Positions 36,635 through 44,518 of a stretch of DNA of 64,000 bases are shown here, piece after piece. Each line of letters begins with the position of its first letter. The stretch's first letter is position 1. Below the pieces are notes generated by a model. That model was given only the letters and a program-made list of their open reading frames with translations. It was not told the DNA's origin and ran no database searches. This stretch comes from Candidatus Venteria ishoeyi. Lineage in GTDB: Bacteria; Pseudomonadota; Gammaproteobacteria; Beggiatoales; Beggiatoaceae. Where the stretch lies: contig NZ_JAUCGJ010000006.1 in assembly GCF_030378065.1 (NCBI RefSeq), forward strand, positions 46,580 to 110,579, written 5' to 3'. Both the position numbers and the translations under genes were made by a program.

Positions 36635-36955
36635 AGTACACCATATTCCCCCTTTGAAATCAAGCACTTTAGACCCCATTTCCGCGAAGCTCTTTAAAAT
36701 AGCTGTCATTTTTTACAAATCCTCAAAAAATCACTCAAAAAGCAGTCAAAATCAATTGTAAGTAATTGATTTTATAGGTGCCGCGGAGAAATCCAATAAA
36801 TAGAATCAAGTTTCAGTAATAAATGATTGATTTTTATATCTATTGATTAGCGTATCTAAAAACCACTTTACTGAAGTGGTTTCCTTCGCGGTATCGCACT
36901 ATTTTAGTGCAAAACGAAGCTCACAAAATCACTACTGCTGGCATTTCCGCCAACC
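36635..36955 (-). promoter_or_regulatory. CRISPR leader 2 (right inverted arm)
   Basis: Reverse-complement twin of leader 1; the arm with the first repeat is 36600-36955. Its outer end is the true 3' end of cas2 (stop at 36921), which explains why cas2 codons are found in the other arm. Differences from leader 1 that I could see are three single-base changes. Confidence 0.85.
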
Positions 36956-37199
36956 GATCACCCTCTAAGGTGTGGGAGTCCTGCCGACAATTAGCGCATA
37001 AACGATATAAACCAATTTTGGTGTCTTCATCGGCAATGATTTTGAGACGATTACAGAGTATCTCAAGCTCGTTTTCGTTTTTCAGGGAAATTTCAAACAC
37101 GGAATATTGCACCCGATCACCGTATTCTTTGAGTACCCTGGCGATACGATTACGGATTTTATCTTCCGTGACATCGTAACAGACGATATAGGCTCTCAT
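36921..37199 (-). CDS. cas2: Cas2
   Basis: Structural partner of Cas1 in spacer integration. The 92-residue protein starts MRAYIVCYDVTEDKIRNRIARVL (split by family), with the conserved Asp after the first strand, and has YGDRVQYSVFEISL, typical of Cas2. The ATG at 37199 overlaps the stop of the Cas6-RT-Cas1 gene (ATGA), so the adaptation proteins are translationally coupled. The 3' end is shared with both inverted leader arms. The C-terminal CANCRQD segment has two Cys, possibly a small metal site or chance. Confidence 0.95.
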   Translation of the reverse strand: MRAYIVCYDVTEDKIRNRIARVLKEYGDRVQYSVFEISLKNENELEILCNRLKIIADEDTKIGLYRLCANCRQDSHTLEGDRLAEMPAVVIL

Positions 37200-40183
37200 T
37201 TGATTTTCCAAGCCTGAAAATGATCGGTTTTTCCATGTATCCAGTCTATCAATTGCAGATTTTGCCGGTGCAAATGCTCGTGCAGTTTATAGGGTTGTTC
37301 ATCACGATACGCCTTAAACGGTTTTTCAAAGGCTTCACTGAGCAAAATCAGGTATTTTTTACGTGCTTCGTTTGCCATGTAACAACTGCCATCGGCTTTT
37401 ATGGAGAAATCATCCGGGTTAATCTGGTTTTGGCGCACGGCAGTAAGCGCGACCCGTTCGATGATGTGGCGAAACGGTTCCATTAAGTCCGAGGCGAGCA
37501 CGGCATGGCGACCGTGGGGCTGGTGGTATAAACCCACCCAGGGTTGCAGACCGCTGGCGTAACAGAGGGTTTCGACATGATTGTATAAAATGGTGTACCC
37601 CAGTGAGAGCAGGACGTTAAACGGATCTCGGGGTGGGCGGCGGTTGCGTCCTCCAAAACCCAGTGCTTCAGGGACGAGTTTTTGTAATGCCTGGAAATAA
37701 ATTTTTGCGCCCTGGCCTTCGTAGCCATTGAGGTTTTCAAAATCCTGGGTATAACGGGCTTTTGCCAGCAGATTTTGCAGTTGGGTGAGACTTTGGTTAA
37801 ATTGTTTATCGGTGTTGTAGCGGCGCAGCACTTCGCCCTGGTGACGCAGGCGTGATTGCACGAGGGATAAAGCGGCATTAAGGCTTTGCTGTTTGTCCTG
37901 AAAGCGCAGGTGTTGTTCCAGCCACAGGCGGCTGTGTTGGTGACGGGTGTGAATGCTGCTTGCCAGCCCTTGATATTCGCCACTGCGGGTGGCGTAGTGT
38001 ATCGCAACCTGGTGTTTGAAAGCGGCTTTCAGGGCGGGGGTGGTGAGGTGATGACTGCCAAACAGTATTACCGTTTCGAGGTTGCGCCAGGGGTAGCTAT
38101 GGGTTTCCGGTTGTTCCGGGTCTTCGGTTTGTTGTTGGATATGCAGGCGTTCTTCGCGGGTGGAGAGCAGGGCGGAACTGCCATTGATAAACAGGTAGAT
38201 ACCGAGTTCTTCGCGTTCGCCAATGCGGGTGTCGGGATTTGTTTCAGGTGCTTGCGTCTTGTGGGACTGGGTTTGTAATCCGGCGTTGTTAAAACGTTCG
38301 GGCGCAGGTTGCAAACCTGCGCCCGCCTGCGCATTTGTTGTTTGTTGCAGCGTCTCAGGCGTTATTGTTGTGTCTGCCAGCCAACTGCCGGGTGGGATTT
38401 GTGGTTGGTAATCGGGGTCTTTTTCACCACCTGCATCCAATGCCAAGCCGTTGACAAATAAGTAGCCGAGAAAACGAAAGCCTTGTTCAAAGTCGGTGAT
38501 GGCAGTTTTTTTGGGGTTGAATGTCATGCCCAGTTCGCTGATGGAGGCGTTCGCGTGGCGAGCGGCATCTTCAACTTCAGCGCGAGTTTTGCCGAGGATG
38601 ACAAAATCATCGGCAAAACGCAGCAACAGGTAGCCTGCGGTATCCAGGTCACTGTCAAAATCATCCAGTAGCAAGTTGGCGAGCAATGGGCTGAGAGGAC
38701 TGCCTTGCGGTAATCCTGCGCGGCGTTGAATCAGTTTACCGTCAAACTGCACCGGCGCGCTAATCCAGGTCATGATGAGTTCGATTAGCGGTTCATCACC
38801 GAACAGGGCGTGCAGGCGAGTGTGAAGTTGTTCCCAGGATACGTTATCGAAAAAGTCTTCAATATCGGATTCAAATACCCAGCGATAACCTTGACGGTAG
38901 GCTTGCTGGATTTTTTGTGCAACTTGATGGCGTGAGCGTCCGCGCCGGTAGCCGTAGCTGTGCTCATACATCAGGGTTTCCAGCGCGGGGGTGAGAATTT
39001 GGGTGGTTGCGCGTTGGCTGATGCGGTCAAAAAACGGAGGCACGGCAAGTGGGCGCGGATCGCGTCCAGTTTTTTGCAGGATAATGCCTTTAAGCGGGGG
39101 GATGGCGTAAGTCTGGTTTAGCAGTTGCTGCGCTTGTTGTTCGAGTCTAGCGGCAACTTTGTCCGTGGGGATGTCGGATTCCATCTGGTGCATGGTGCTA
39201 TCAGTTATGCGCTCTACTTGTTGTTGGCGCGAGACGTGCTGCCATGCGCGTTGCATGTTGTCAGGCGTGCAGACGCGCTGGAGCTGGGTGCTGGCCTGCT
39301 CACTGCGTTGCAGGCTGATTTCACCTTCCATGCCTTCGATTTGGTAACGCCCCCAACCAAAAATACGAAACCGCCCAATGCCAAGGTATTGACCTATTAT
39401 CCAGTTTTGCCAGTGTTGTGGGGTGAATTGGCGGCAGTCAAGTTGCAGTAGACCGAGAAATCCGCCCATAGGTTTTTGTTGTTTGCCGTAGTGTTGATCC
39501 ATCCAGAATAGTTGATGATGATTAAGTGTTCCAGAGGGAATGTCGGGCAGGGAAAAGCCAGTTTGCTCACGTTGCCGCAGCAGGGTGTTGATTGTGTTAT
39601 AAAGGGCTTCGTTGAGGTGTTTGTAGTTAAGTTCACTTGCTTCGCGGCAGAAACGGGCTTCACCTTTGGCATTTTTATCGCGTTGTGCTTTTGGCAGCAG
39701 TAAGCGCAAGGGGGAGAGCCAGCGGATGTAACAGGTCTGGGCGTATTGCCAGAGATTGGTTTCAGCTTGCAGTTGCGGCAGGTCATAGACGCTGAGTTGT
39801 GTTGTGTGTTCAATCGCTTTGCCGGTAAACAGATCGCAGGCTTGATGCAGACGCAGGTTGTCGCGCAACGGCTGCTTGGTTTTGCTGTGGCGGACACTGT
39901 GCGGCAGTTGTTGTAATTTTTCCAGCAGGTGTTGCAGGCCGGTTTCACCGCCGCGTATGGCAATCAGGGTAAAGCGGTAATAGTCTTTGGCGCGGTAGTC
40001 TATGCAGCCGGTTTCAGGCGTGTCGATACAGAGATAGTTTTCGTAGGCAGTATCAGGCAGTTCAAATAAATAACGCAGCCAAGCGTTGACGATGGATTGG
40101 TGGTAAAACGGCAGTTTGCTGTTTTCAGTGAATTGCAGGGTGACGGAGATGGCACGAAGTGGAAGCAGGCTTGAGAGGGGCAT
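37196..40183 (-). CDS. cas1: Cas6-reverse transcriptase-Cas1 fusion
   Basis: A 995-residue three-domain adaptation protein. Residues about 1-300 are Cas6-like, ending in the Gly-rich GIGRFRIFGWGRYQIEG. Residues about 345-610 are a group II intron-type RT: YGYRRGRSRHQVAQ, ESDIEDFFDNV, RAGLPQGSPLSPLLANL, the catalytic LLRFADDFVIL (FADD) and RFLGYLF. After a linker, Cas1 starts near LGIYLFINGSSALLS, with catalytic Glu in NGYEGQGAKIYF and the His and acidic residues in GLYHQPHGRHAVLASDLMEPF (split by family). In Marinomonas a Cas6-RT-Cas1 takes spacers from RNA. All active-site motifs look intact. A REP-type palindrome lies in the RT-Cas1 linker. Confidence 0.95.
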   Translation of the reverse strand: MPLSSLLPLRAISVTLQFTENSKLPFYHQSIVNAWLRYLFELPDTAYENYLCIDTPETGCIDYRAKDYYRFTLIAIRGGETGLQHLLEKLQQLPHSVRHSKTKQPLRDNLRLHQACDLFTGKAIEHTTQLSVYDLPQLQAETNLWQYAQTCYIRWLSPLRLLLPKAQRDKNAKGEARFCREASELNYKHLNEALYNTINTLLRQREQTGFSLPDIPSGTLNHHQLFWMDQHYGKQQKPMGGFLGLLQLDCRQFTPQHWQNWIIGQYLGIGRFRIFGWGRYQIEGMEGEISLQRSEQASTQLQRVCTPDNMQRAWQHVSRQQQVERITDSTMHQMESDIPTDKVAARLEQQAQQLLNQTYAIPPLKGIILQKTGRDPRPLAVPPFFDRISQRATTQILTPALETLMYEHSYGYRRGRSRHQVAQKIQQAYRQGYRWVFESDIEDFFDNVSWEQLHTRLHALFGDEPLIELIMTWISAPVQFDGKLIQRRAGLPQGSPLSPLLANLLLDDFDSDLDTAGYLLLRFADDFVILGKTRAEVEDAARHANASISELGMTFNPKKTAITDFEQGFRFLGYLFVNGLALDAGGEKDPDYQPQIPPGSWLADTTITPETLQQTTNAQAGAGLQPAPERFNNAGLQTQSHKTQAPETNPDTRIGEREELGIYLFINGSSALLSTREERLHIQQQTEDPEQPETHSYPWRNLETVILFGSHHLTTPALKAAFKHQVAIHYATRSGEYQGLASSIHTRHQHSRLWLEQHLRFQDKQQSLNAALSLVQSRLRHQGEVLRRYNTDKQFNQSLTQLQNLLAKARYTQDFENLNGYEGQGAKIYFQALQKLVPEALGFGGRNRRPPRDPFNVLLSLGYTILYNHVETLCYASGLQPWVGLYHQPHGRHAVLASDLMEPFRHIIERVALTAVRQNQINPDDFSIKADGSCYMANEARKKYLILLSEAFEKPFKAYRDEQPYKLHEHLHRQNLQLIDWIHGKTDHFQAWKIK
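38299..38325. repeat. REP-type palindrome inside the RT-Cas1 linker
   Basis: The arms CGGGCGCAGGTT and AACCTGCGCCCG form a perfect 12-bp stem around GCA. On the coding strand they read in frame as AGAGLQPAPE, in the low-complexity linker between RT and Cas1. Palindromes of this type are usually intergenic. Confidence 0.85.
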
Positions 40184-40204
40184 GGTTTAGTTTTTTAGCT
40201 GATG

Positions 40205-40444
40205 TTATGCAATGAGTTTGTATTTTTCTTCAATTGCTTGTTTTTTGGTTTTTATTTTGGTGCAAAAATCCAGGCAATAAACCATCAGTGAGCATTGGTC
40301 TAATTGAAGCATATTTTCCTGTGGCAGAAAATCCAGTGATTCAATAGGTTCATCAATCATGGCTGATAAGAGTAAAACCGCACTGGCGCTGTCTTCTTGC
40401 AAAAATTTGAATACACTATCGTAAATGGGATTGGCAATTTGCAT
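40205..40444 (-). pseudogene. Truncated Rpn/PD-(D/E)XK-type nuclease gene
   Basis: A 79-residue ORF whose start MQIANPIYDSVFKFLQED and LLLSAMIDEPIESLDFLPQE match the N-terminus of Rpn-like recombination-promoting nuclease/transposase proteins, which are normally about 300 residues. It reaches the first motif (YCLDFCTKIKT) and then diverges and stops, so the catalytic E-x-K is missing. It is probably a relic that landed between csx16 and the adaptation genes, and the operon strand is preserved through it. A short new function cannot be excluded. Confidence 0.65.
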
Positions 40445-40501
40445 GGTAAAATTTCTTGTATCAGCTTATTTTTCAAAAATCAGAAAATCTATTGTGAATG
40501 G

Positions 40502-40801
40502 TTATTTTGGTGTCACTACCTTGATCTCATATTGTTCTAAACGGGCATCACAAGCCAACATCTCTTCAACACTAAGTTCTTTACCACGCAGATCAGGTGG
40601 TATATTTAATGACAAATGATAATACAGGCCGCCTCTGGCGCAGACAATTGCGGCAAGGTGAACCGGTAATGTGCCCAGTATCCTATCACCGGACTGGGTA
40701 TCCCGGGGTTCAAAGTGACTGACCTGCTTGTCAATTTTAAACCCGGTTTGCGCTGCCCAGACTTTGGCACCGAGGTGGCGACTGATGAAATAGGTGGTCA
40801 T
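40502..40801 (-). CDS. csx16: Csx16 family protein
   Basis: A 99-residue type III accessory protein. MTTYFISRHLGAKVWAAQTGF, GDRILGTLPVHLAAIVCARGG and YYHLSLNIPPDLRGKELSVEEM (split by family) fit the Csx16 (TIGR02620) pattern, which resembles a small Rossmann-like fold. Recent work, as I recall it, places Csx16 among ring nuclease candidates that degrade cyclic oligoadenylate. It starts four bases after the membrane CARF gene, so effector and putative off switch are made together. Confidence 0.88.
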   Translation of the reverse strand: MTTYFISRHLGAKVWAAQTGFKIDKQVSHFEPRDTQSGDRILGTLPVHLAAIVCARGGLYYHLSLNIPPDLRGKELSVEEMLACDARLEQYEIKVVTPK

Positions 40802-40805
40802 GGTT

Positions 40806-41687
40806 TTAGTTCAGATAGGTGACATCATAGGCGCGCACTTTATAGTCATGCATACTGACATATTGAAATTGCCTGCCTTCCATAAGTGCGATGGCGGTTG
40901 CCGCCGCGCTTGAGGGTTTTTGACCACCAGTAATATCAACGATGATGTCACACAATGACATGTCTTTTTGCTGTAAATACTCATAAGCATAATTCGTTAC
41001 ATCTGCCAGTTCACGAATGTCTTCAAAGTCAATTCCAGAGGCGTATTCAGGCTTAAGTTCACTGATACTTTTGATGTCTGGAGAAAATGGGTGGATATTG
41101 CAAATAAGTTGCCTAAAATCTTCCATGTCTTTAATGGTGCCTATTTGCTTTCTGGTTTGCGTTTCAGTGGTTTTGGAAGGAATAATGATAATGGTTTTAA
41201 GCCGCCCCAAATGATAATTAATAGCTTCAATAGGCATGCGCCAAGGGCCTGAAAAACTTTCCCGGAATACCTTGTCCGTCATATTATGAGTTTTTTTATC
41301 TGGTGCCTGATTGATAGCTTTTATGGTTTGCTCATCTCTACCCGGTGGACTGAGAAATAAAATCAGACCTTTGACTTCAGCCGGTTTGTCATCCTGTATC
41401 ACTATAGGTCTAATTTGCCCGGTTTCCACTCTTGCCCGGTATAGTAAAATAATGAACATTATTGGGAAAGTCCCCAGACTGATAATCATTTTCCAACTCC
41501 ATAACTGCTGCCAGTCCTGGTTATCAAACAAGGTGAGCATTTCATAAACACCATTAATAAAAATGCCAACAGCAACAAGTACTACAATCATAACACTGAC
41601 AATCAGTAAATTAGCTGAACCCAATGTTTTTTGTAGTACACGAATGGCATATTCGGCTTGTTGTTTATGGGGGCGATTATTGTTCAT
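40806..41687 (-). CDS. Two-helix membrane CARF-domain protein, candidate type III effector
   Basis: A 293-residue protein with two membrane helices (about 24-46, LLIVSVMIVVLVAVGIF, and about 66-84, MIISLGTFPIMFIILLY). A cytoplasmic domain of about 200 residues follows: an opening strand GLILFLSPPGR, a strand TIIIIPSK and the CARF hallmark DIIVDITGGQKPSSAAATAIAL (split by family). No HEPN, PD-D/ExK or other effector domain is fused, so the helices are the likely output. It could act like Cam1, where cyclic oligoadenylate binding to CARF opens or disturbs the membrane. It is coupled by ATGA to the preceding RAMP gene. This exact architecture is not one I can name. Confidence 0.8.
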   Translation of the reverse strand: MNNNRPHKQQAEYAIRVLQKTLGSANLLIVSVMIVVLVAVGIFINGVYEMLTLFDNQDWQQLWSWKMIISLGTFPIMFIILLYRARVETGQIRPIVIQDDKPAEVKGLILFLSPPGRDEQTIKAINQAPDKKTHNMTDKVFRESFSGPWRMPIEAINYHLGRLKTIIIIPSKTTETQTRKQIGTIKDMEDFRQLICNIHPFSPDIKSISELKPEYASGIDFEDIRELADVTNYAYEYLQQKDMSLCDIIVDITGGQKPSSAAATAIALMEGRQFQYVSMHDYKVRAYDVTYLN

Positions 41688-43933
41688 ATTTCCTCATCAT
41701 AAATTTTACGGGTTTTTGTCATTTTTTTTGACATATTAGGTTTATTCCACCAATCAAAATCGATAGACCACCTTTTTGCAATTTCTACCCGTAATGCTGG
41801 TTTAATAGTTTCATCGGCTTGTTGCCAGCGTTGCGCCAACTGTTTCCCTGTTATGGCTTTAAATTCATCTGATCCCGCTGCCATTATTTCTTGTATTTGC
41901 TTATCAACCCATTGAACATAAGGATTTATCTCTTCTACAATGGTGGGAACCTCATCTATTACCTGTTCTGTGGCCTTTTCTTCACTTTCAGTACTGGCAG
42001 CTGCCAAATCATCTTCCGAATAAGAGGCTGAACGCTGATCCAGTGGACGCTGTGGACGTGAAAATATCTCTTTATCATCCTTCTGCATCGAAATGTAGGG
42101 AGGTAAAACCAGGTGATCTTTCTTGGCCTCAACAAAATCATTTAATGGCATATAGGCTAAATTTCCTTTATTTGCCTGTGCTAATGTTGGATTAGCCATT
42201 GCCAGTAATTGTTGCATTTGTGGTGAATTTAACCAGTTAATGCCACTTTCCTGGTTATATTGCGTATTAATATGTTGTTCAAATTCCTTACAGAGCTTTT
42301 CTAAATTATTTTCTGCCAGGGGGTTTTCATTAGGATCATTTGCTTGCGCCTCCATTTTTGTAATATCAAGCTTGATTTGCCCTAAACCAAAAGGTTTACC
42401 CATGCCTATGGCATGATAGCAGTCAGGCTTAAATCCCCATTTTAATACCCAAATCAATGCGCCTAATTCTAAACGGGTGAGGTTATGAAAACGGGTTGTA
42501 CCTGCAAATACACTGCCTTTTTGCAGTGGAAATAATTTTACTTGTGTTGCTTTGCTTTCCTGCCCCCGGTTATTTGCATTAATCGCACCGCTGGGTTCTG
42601 GAATATTGATTTCTTCCTCGTTTCTAACCGGATAACGTTTCCAGCCACGAATCTCGCTGTCATGCTGCATATAAGTCCGATATTGCTGTTTATTGTCCAC
42701 CTTATCTCCAGCAGCATTGGTTTCCTGGGTGATGTAATTAGGAAAATATGTGGGTTTTGGCCCATTTAAGATGGTTGCTTGCCCATAGCGTTGCGTGGTT
42801 TTAAATTGTGCCATGGGTGCTGCCAATATTTTTTCACCTTGCAGGCGACAACTGCCAAAACTAACCCGGCTTTTCAGGCTGGGTTTATTTTCATCAGGAT
42901 GGATTTTGCCCAGTATCAATTCAGCTAAATCACTTTTATCAGGATTGGCGTGTTCAGGGTTCGTGTAATCTATGGTTTCACCGATGCTGTAGTTATAGGC
43001 CAGTTTGTACATGTAGGCCAAACCAATAGATTTGACTTGATCAGGTTTATGTTTATCAAAGCGGTAGAAAACGGGGATTTCCTGGTGATTAAAGAATTGT
43101 TTTCTCCAATATCCGCACCAGGGGCTTTTTTGTGTATTAATATTTTTATCACAACTATCTTCCCCATGAATTTGCAGGAAGTCTTTTAATGTTTGTGGGC
43201 GAATTTTTATAGGACTGCTTTCATCACGGTCAAAAAAAACAAAATCATGTTTTTTCTGAGAAATAGGGCCTGTAAAAACGACAATACCTTCATGACTCCC
43301 CGTATCATCAGGATTGGCTATGGGTAAATTATTACCTTTGGATAAATTAAATCGAATGGTAGGTAAATGATGTTGAATCTGGGTTGTGTGGTTATTAGCT
43401 TTTACTATTGCTTTTCTATACCTATCAGCAATACTGGTTGAATCATTTATCCAGTTACCCAGATCATCTGATTTGCCCTTAGCCAAGCCTGTGCAAGGCA
43501 CAATTTCAGTCTGCCCCGTTTTTTCATTTAAACGTAAAAACCCCGCTTTTTGCCCTGTATGAATATAGTTGTCCCCAATACTGGCGGAACAGGAAATATC
43601 CCGAATACCCAAACGCTGATCATTAACCCTTTGCATTTTGCCAAAGCTGATGATTTCCAATACAGCGCGTGTCATGCCTTTTAGACTGCTACCGGGAATG
43701 GTCGGCATATTGTTCATTTCAAAAAAGTGAACTTCTCCTGCATGACGACTATCAGCACTTTTAGGCTTTCCCCCCACTAAAACAGGCGTATTGGCAGTAA
43801 TTTTAATCTGTAGACTACCGCTAAAACCTTCTTTGAAGGGTATGTCATGCGAGACTTTATCCGCCCATTTTGGGAAATAAATAAAGTGGGACAGTGGCAC
43901 AAAGTTATAAGGTGAAGTAATTTTCTCAGGCAT
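41684..43933 (-). CDS. Large RAMP protein, TIGR03986-like (type III interference)
   Basis: A 749-residue Cas7/Csm3-type RAMP protein, much longer than a single Csm3. The N-terminal part has SLQIKITANTPVLVGG ... HFFEMNNMPTIPGSSLKGMTRAVLE (split by family), the canonical RAMP loop IPGSSLKG. Later segments include a second RAMP-like pattern (FAGTTRFHNLTRLELGALIW) and a Gly-rich GMGKPFGLGQIKL near 540. The last about 150 residues are charged and lack clear RAMP features. The start at 43933 follows the csx19 stop by 11 bases and avoids the 16 extra residues of the longer ORF. It likely forms part of the Cas7 backbone. Confidence 0.82.
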   Translation of the reverse strand: MPEKITSPYNFVPLSHFIYFPKWADKVSHDIPFKEGFSGSLQIKITANTPVLVGGKPKSADSRHAGEVHFFEMNNMPTIPGSSLKGMTRAVLEIISFGKMQRVNDQRLGIRDISCSASIGDNYIHTGQKAGFLRLNEKTGQTEIVPCTGLAKGKSDDLGNWINDSTSIADRYRKAIVKANNHTTQIQHHLPTIRFNLSKGNNLPIANPDDTGSHEGIVVFTGPISQKKHDFVFFDRDESSPIKIRPQTLKDFLQIHGEDSCDKNINTQKSPWCGYWRKQFFNHQEIPVFYRFDKHKPDQVKSIGLAYMYKLAYNYSIGETIDYTNPEHANPDKSDLAELILGKIHPDENKPSLKSRVSFGSCRLQGEKILAAPMAQFKTTQRYGQATILNGPKPTYFPNYITQETNAAGDKVDNKQQYRTYMQHDSEIRGWKRYPVRNEEEINIPEPSGAINANNRGQESKATQVKLFPLQKGSVFAGTTRFHNLTRLELGALIWVLKWGFKPDCYHAIGMGKPFGLGQIKLDITKMEAQANDPNENPLAENNLEKLCKEFEQHINTQYNQESGINWLNSPQMQQLLAMANPTLAQANKGNLAYMPLNDFVEAKKDHLVLPPYISMQKDDKEIFSRPQRPLDQRSASYSEDDLAAASTESEEKATEQVIDEVPTIVEEINPYVQWVDKQIQEIMAAGSDEFKAITGKQLAQRWQQADETIKPALRVEIAKRWSIDFDWWNKPNMSKKMTKTRKIYDEEI

Positions 43934-43944
43934 GACGATTTCTC

Positions 43945-44505
43945 TTATAAAAATCCACAAAAATGAGCATGGGCTTGGCAATAGCGTTGTGTTTTCGGAT
44001 CAAACTGCCAGTAAACCCGGTAATTGGGCTGGCCAATTTCATCAAACTCTGCCATTTGGGTGATTGATTCAAGCAGGTAACTATCATTATCTGTTGGCGC
44101 GTATGTCGTAACAATCCAGCCTGCCTGTCCATCCTGGCGTATATGTAACGCGGCATCACCCTTAGCAAGTTCGCCATAAAGCAGATACCCATAATGTTCT
44201 AAATTAAATTGTTTAAACAGGCTGGCATGATCATCATAAAACTGGACTTCATTGAGTCGCTTATCATAGAGTTTAAGTTGACCCGCTTCAGTTTTAACGG
44301 CAATAGGTTGTTGTTGAAAACATAACCAGGCTTGGGTTGTCTCAAAAGCTTGTACATCGGCTAATAATTGTTCATGTTGCTCAAAATTATAGTTTTTTGT
44401 TTGGATAGATAAACCCGACAGTTGTATTTCATCAGATAATTGCAGATGTGCTTTTACTTCTTCAGGTAGTTTTTTTAGGTATTTTGATAAGTCATCAGCT
44501 TGCAT
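43945..44505 (-). CDS. csx19: Csx19-like type III-D protein
   Basis: A 186-residue protein with mixed alpha/beta content and no recognised catalytic motif. Its place between RAMP genes and its segments (HYGYLLYGELAKGDAALHI, GWIVTTYAPTDNDSYLLES) fit the Csx19 (TIGR03984) family, a marker of subtype III-D with unknown biochemical role. I identify it by context and pattern rather than by a strong motif. It lies 13 bases after the Cas7-Cas7 fusion and 11 before the next gene. Confidence 0.65.
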   Translation of the reverse strand: MQADDLSKYLKKLPEEVKAHLQLSDEIQLSGLSIQTKNYNFEQHEQLLADVQAFETTQAWLCFQQQPIAVKTEAGQLKLYDKRLNEVQFYDDHASLFKQFNLEHYGYLLYGELAKGDAALHIRQDGQAGWIVTTYAPTDNDSYLLESITQMAEFDEIGQPNYRVYWQFDPKTQRYCQAHAHFCGFL

Positions 44506-44518
44506 AGAAATACTTCCT

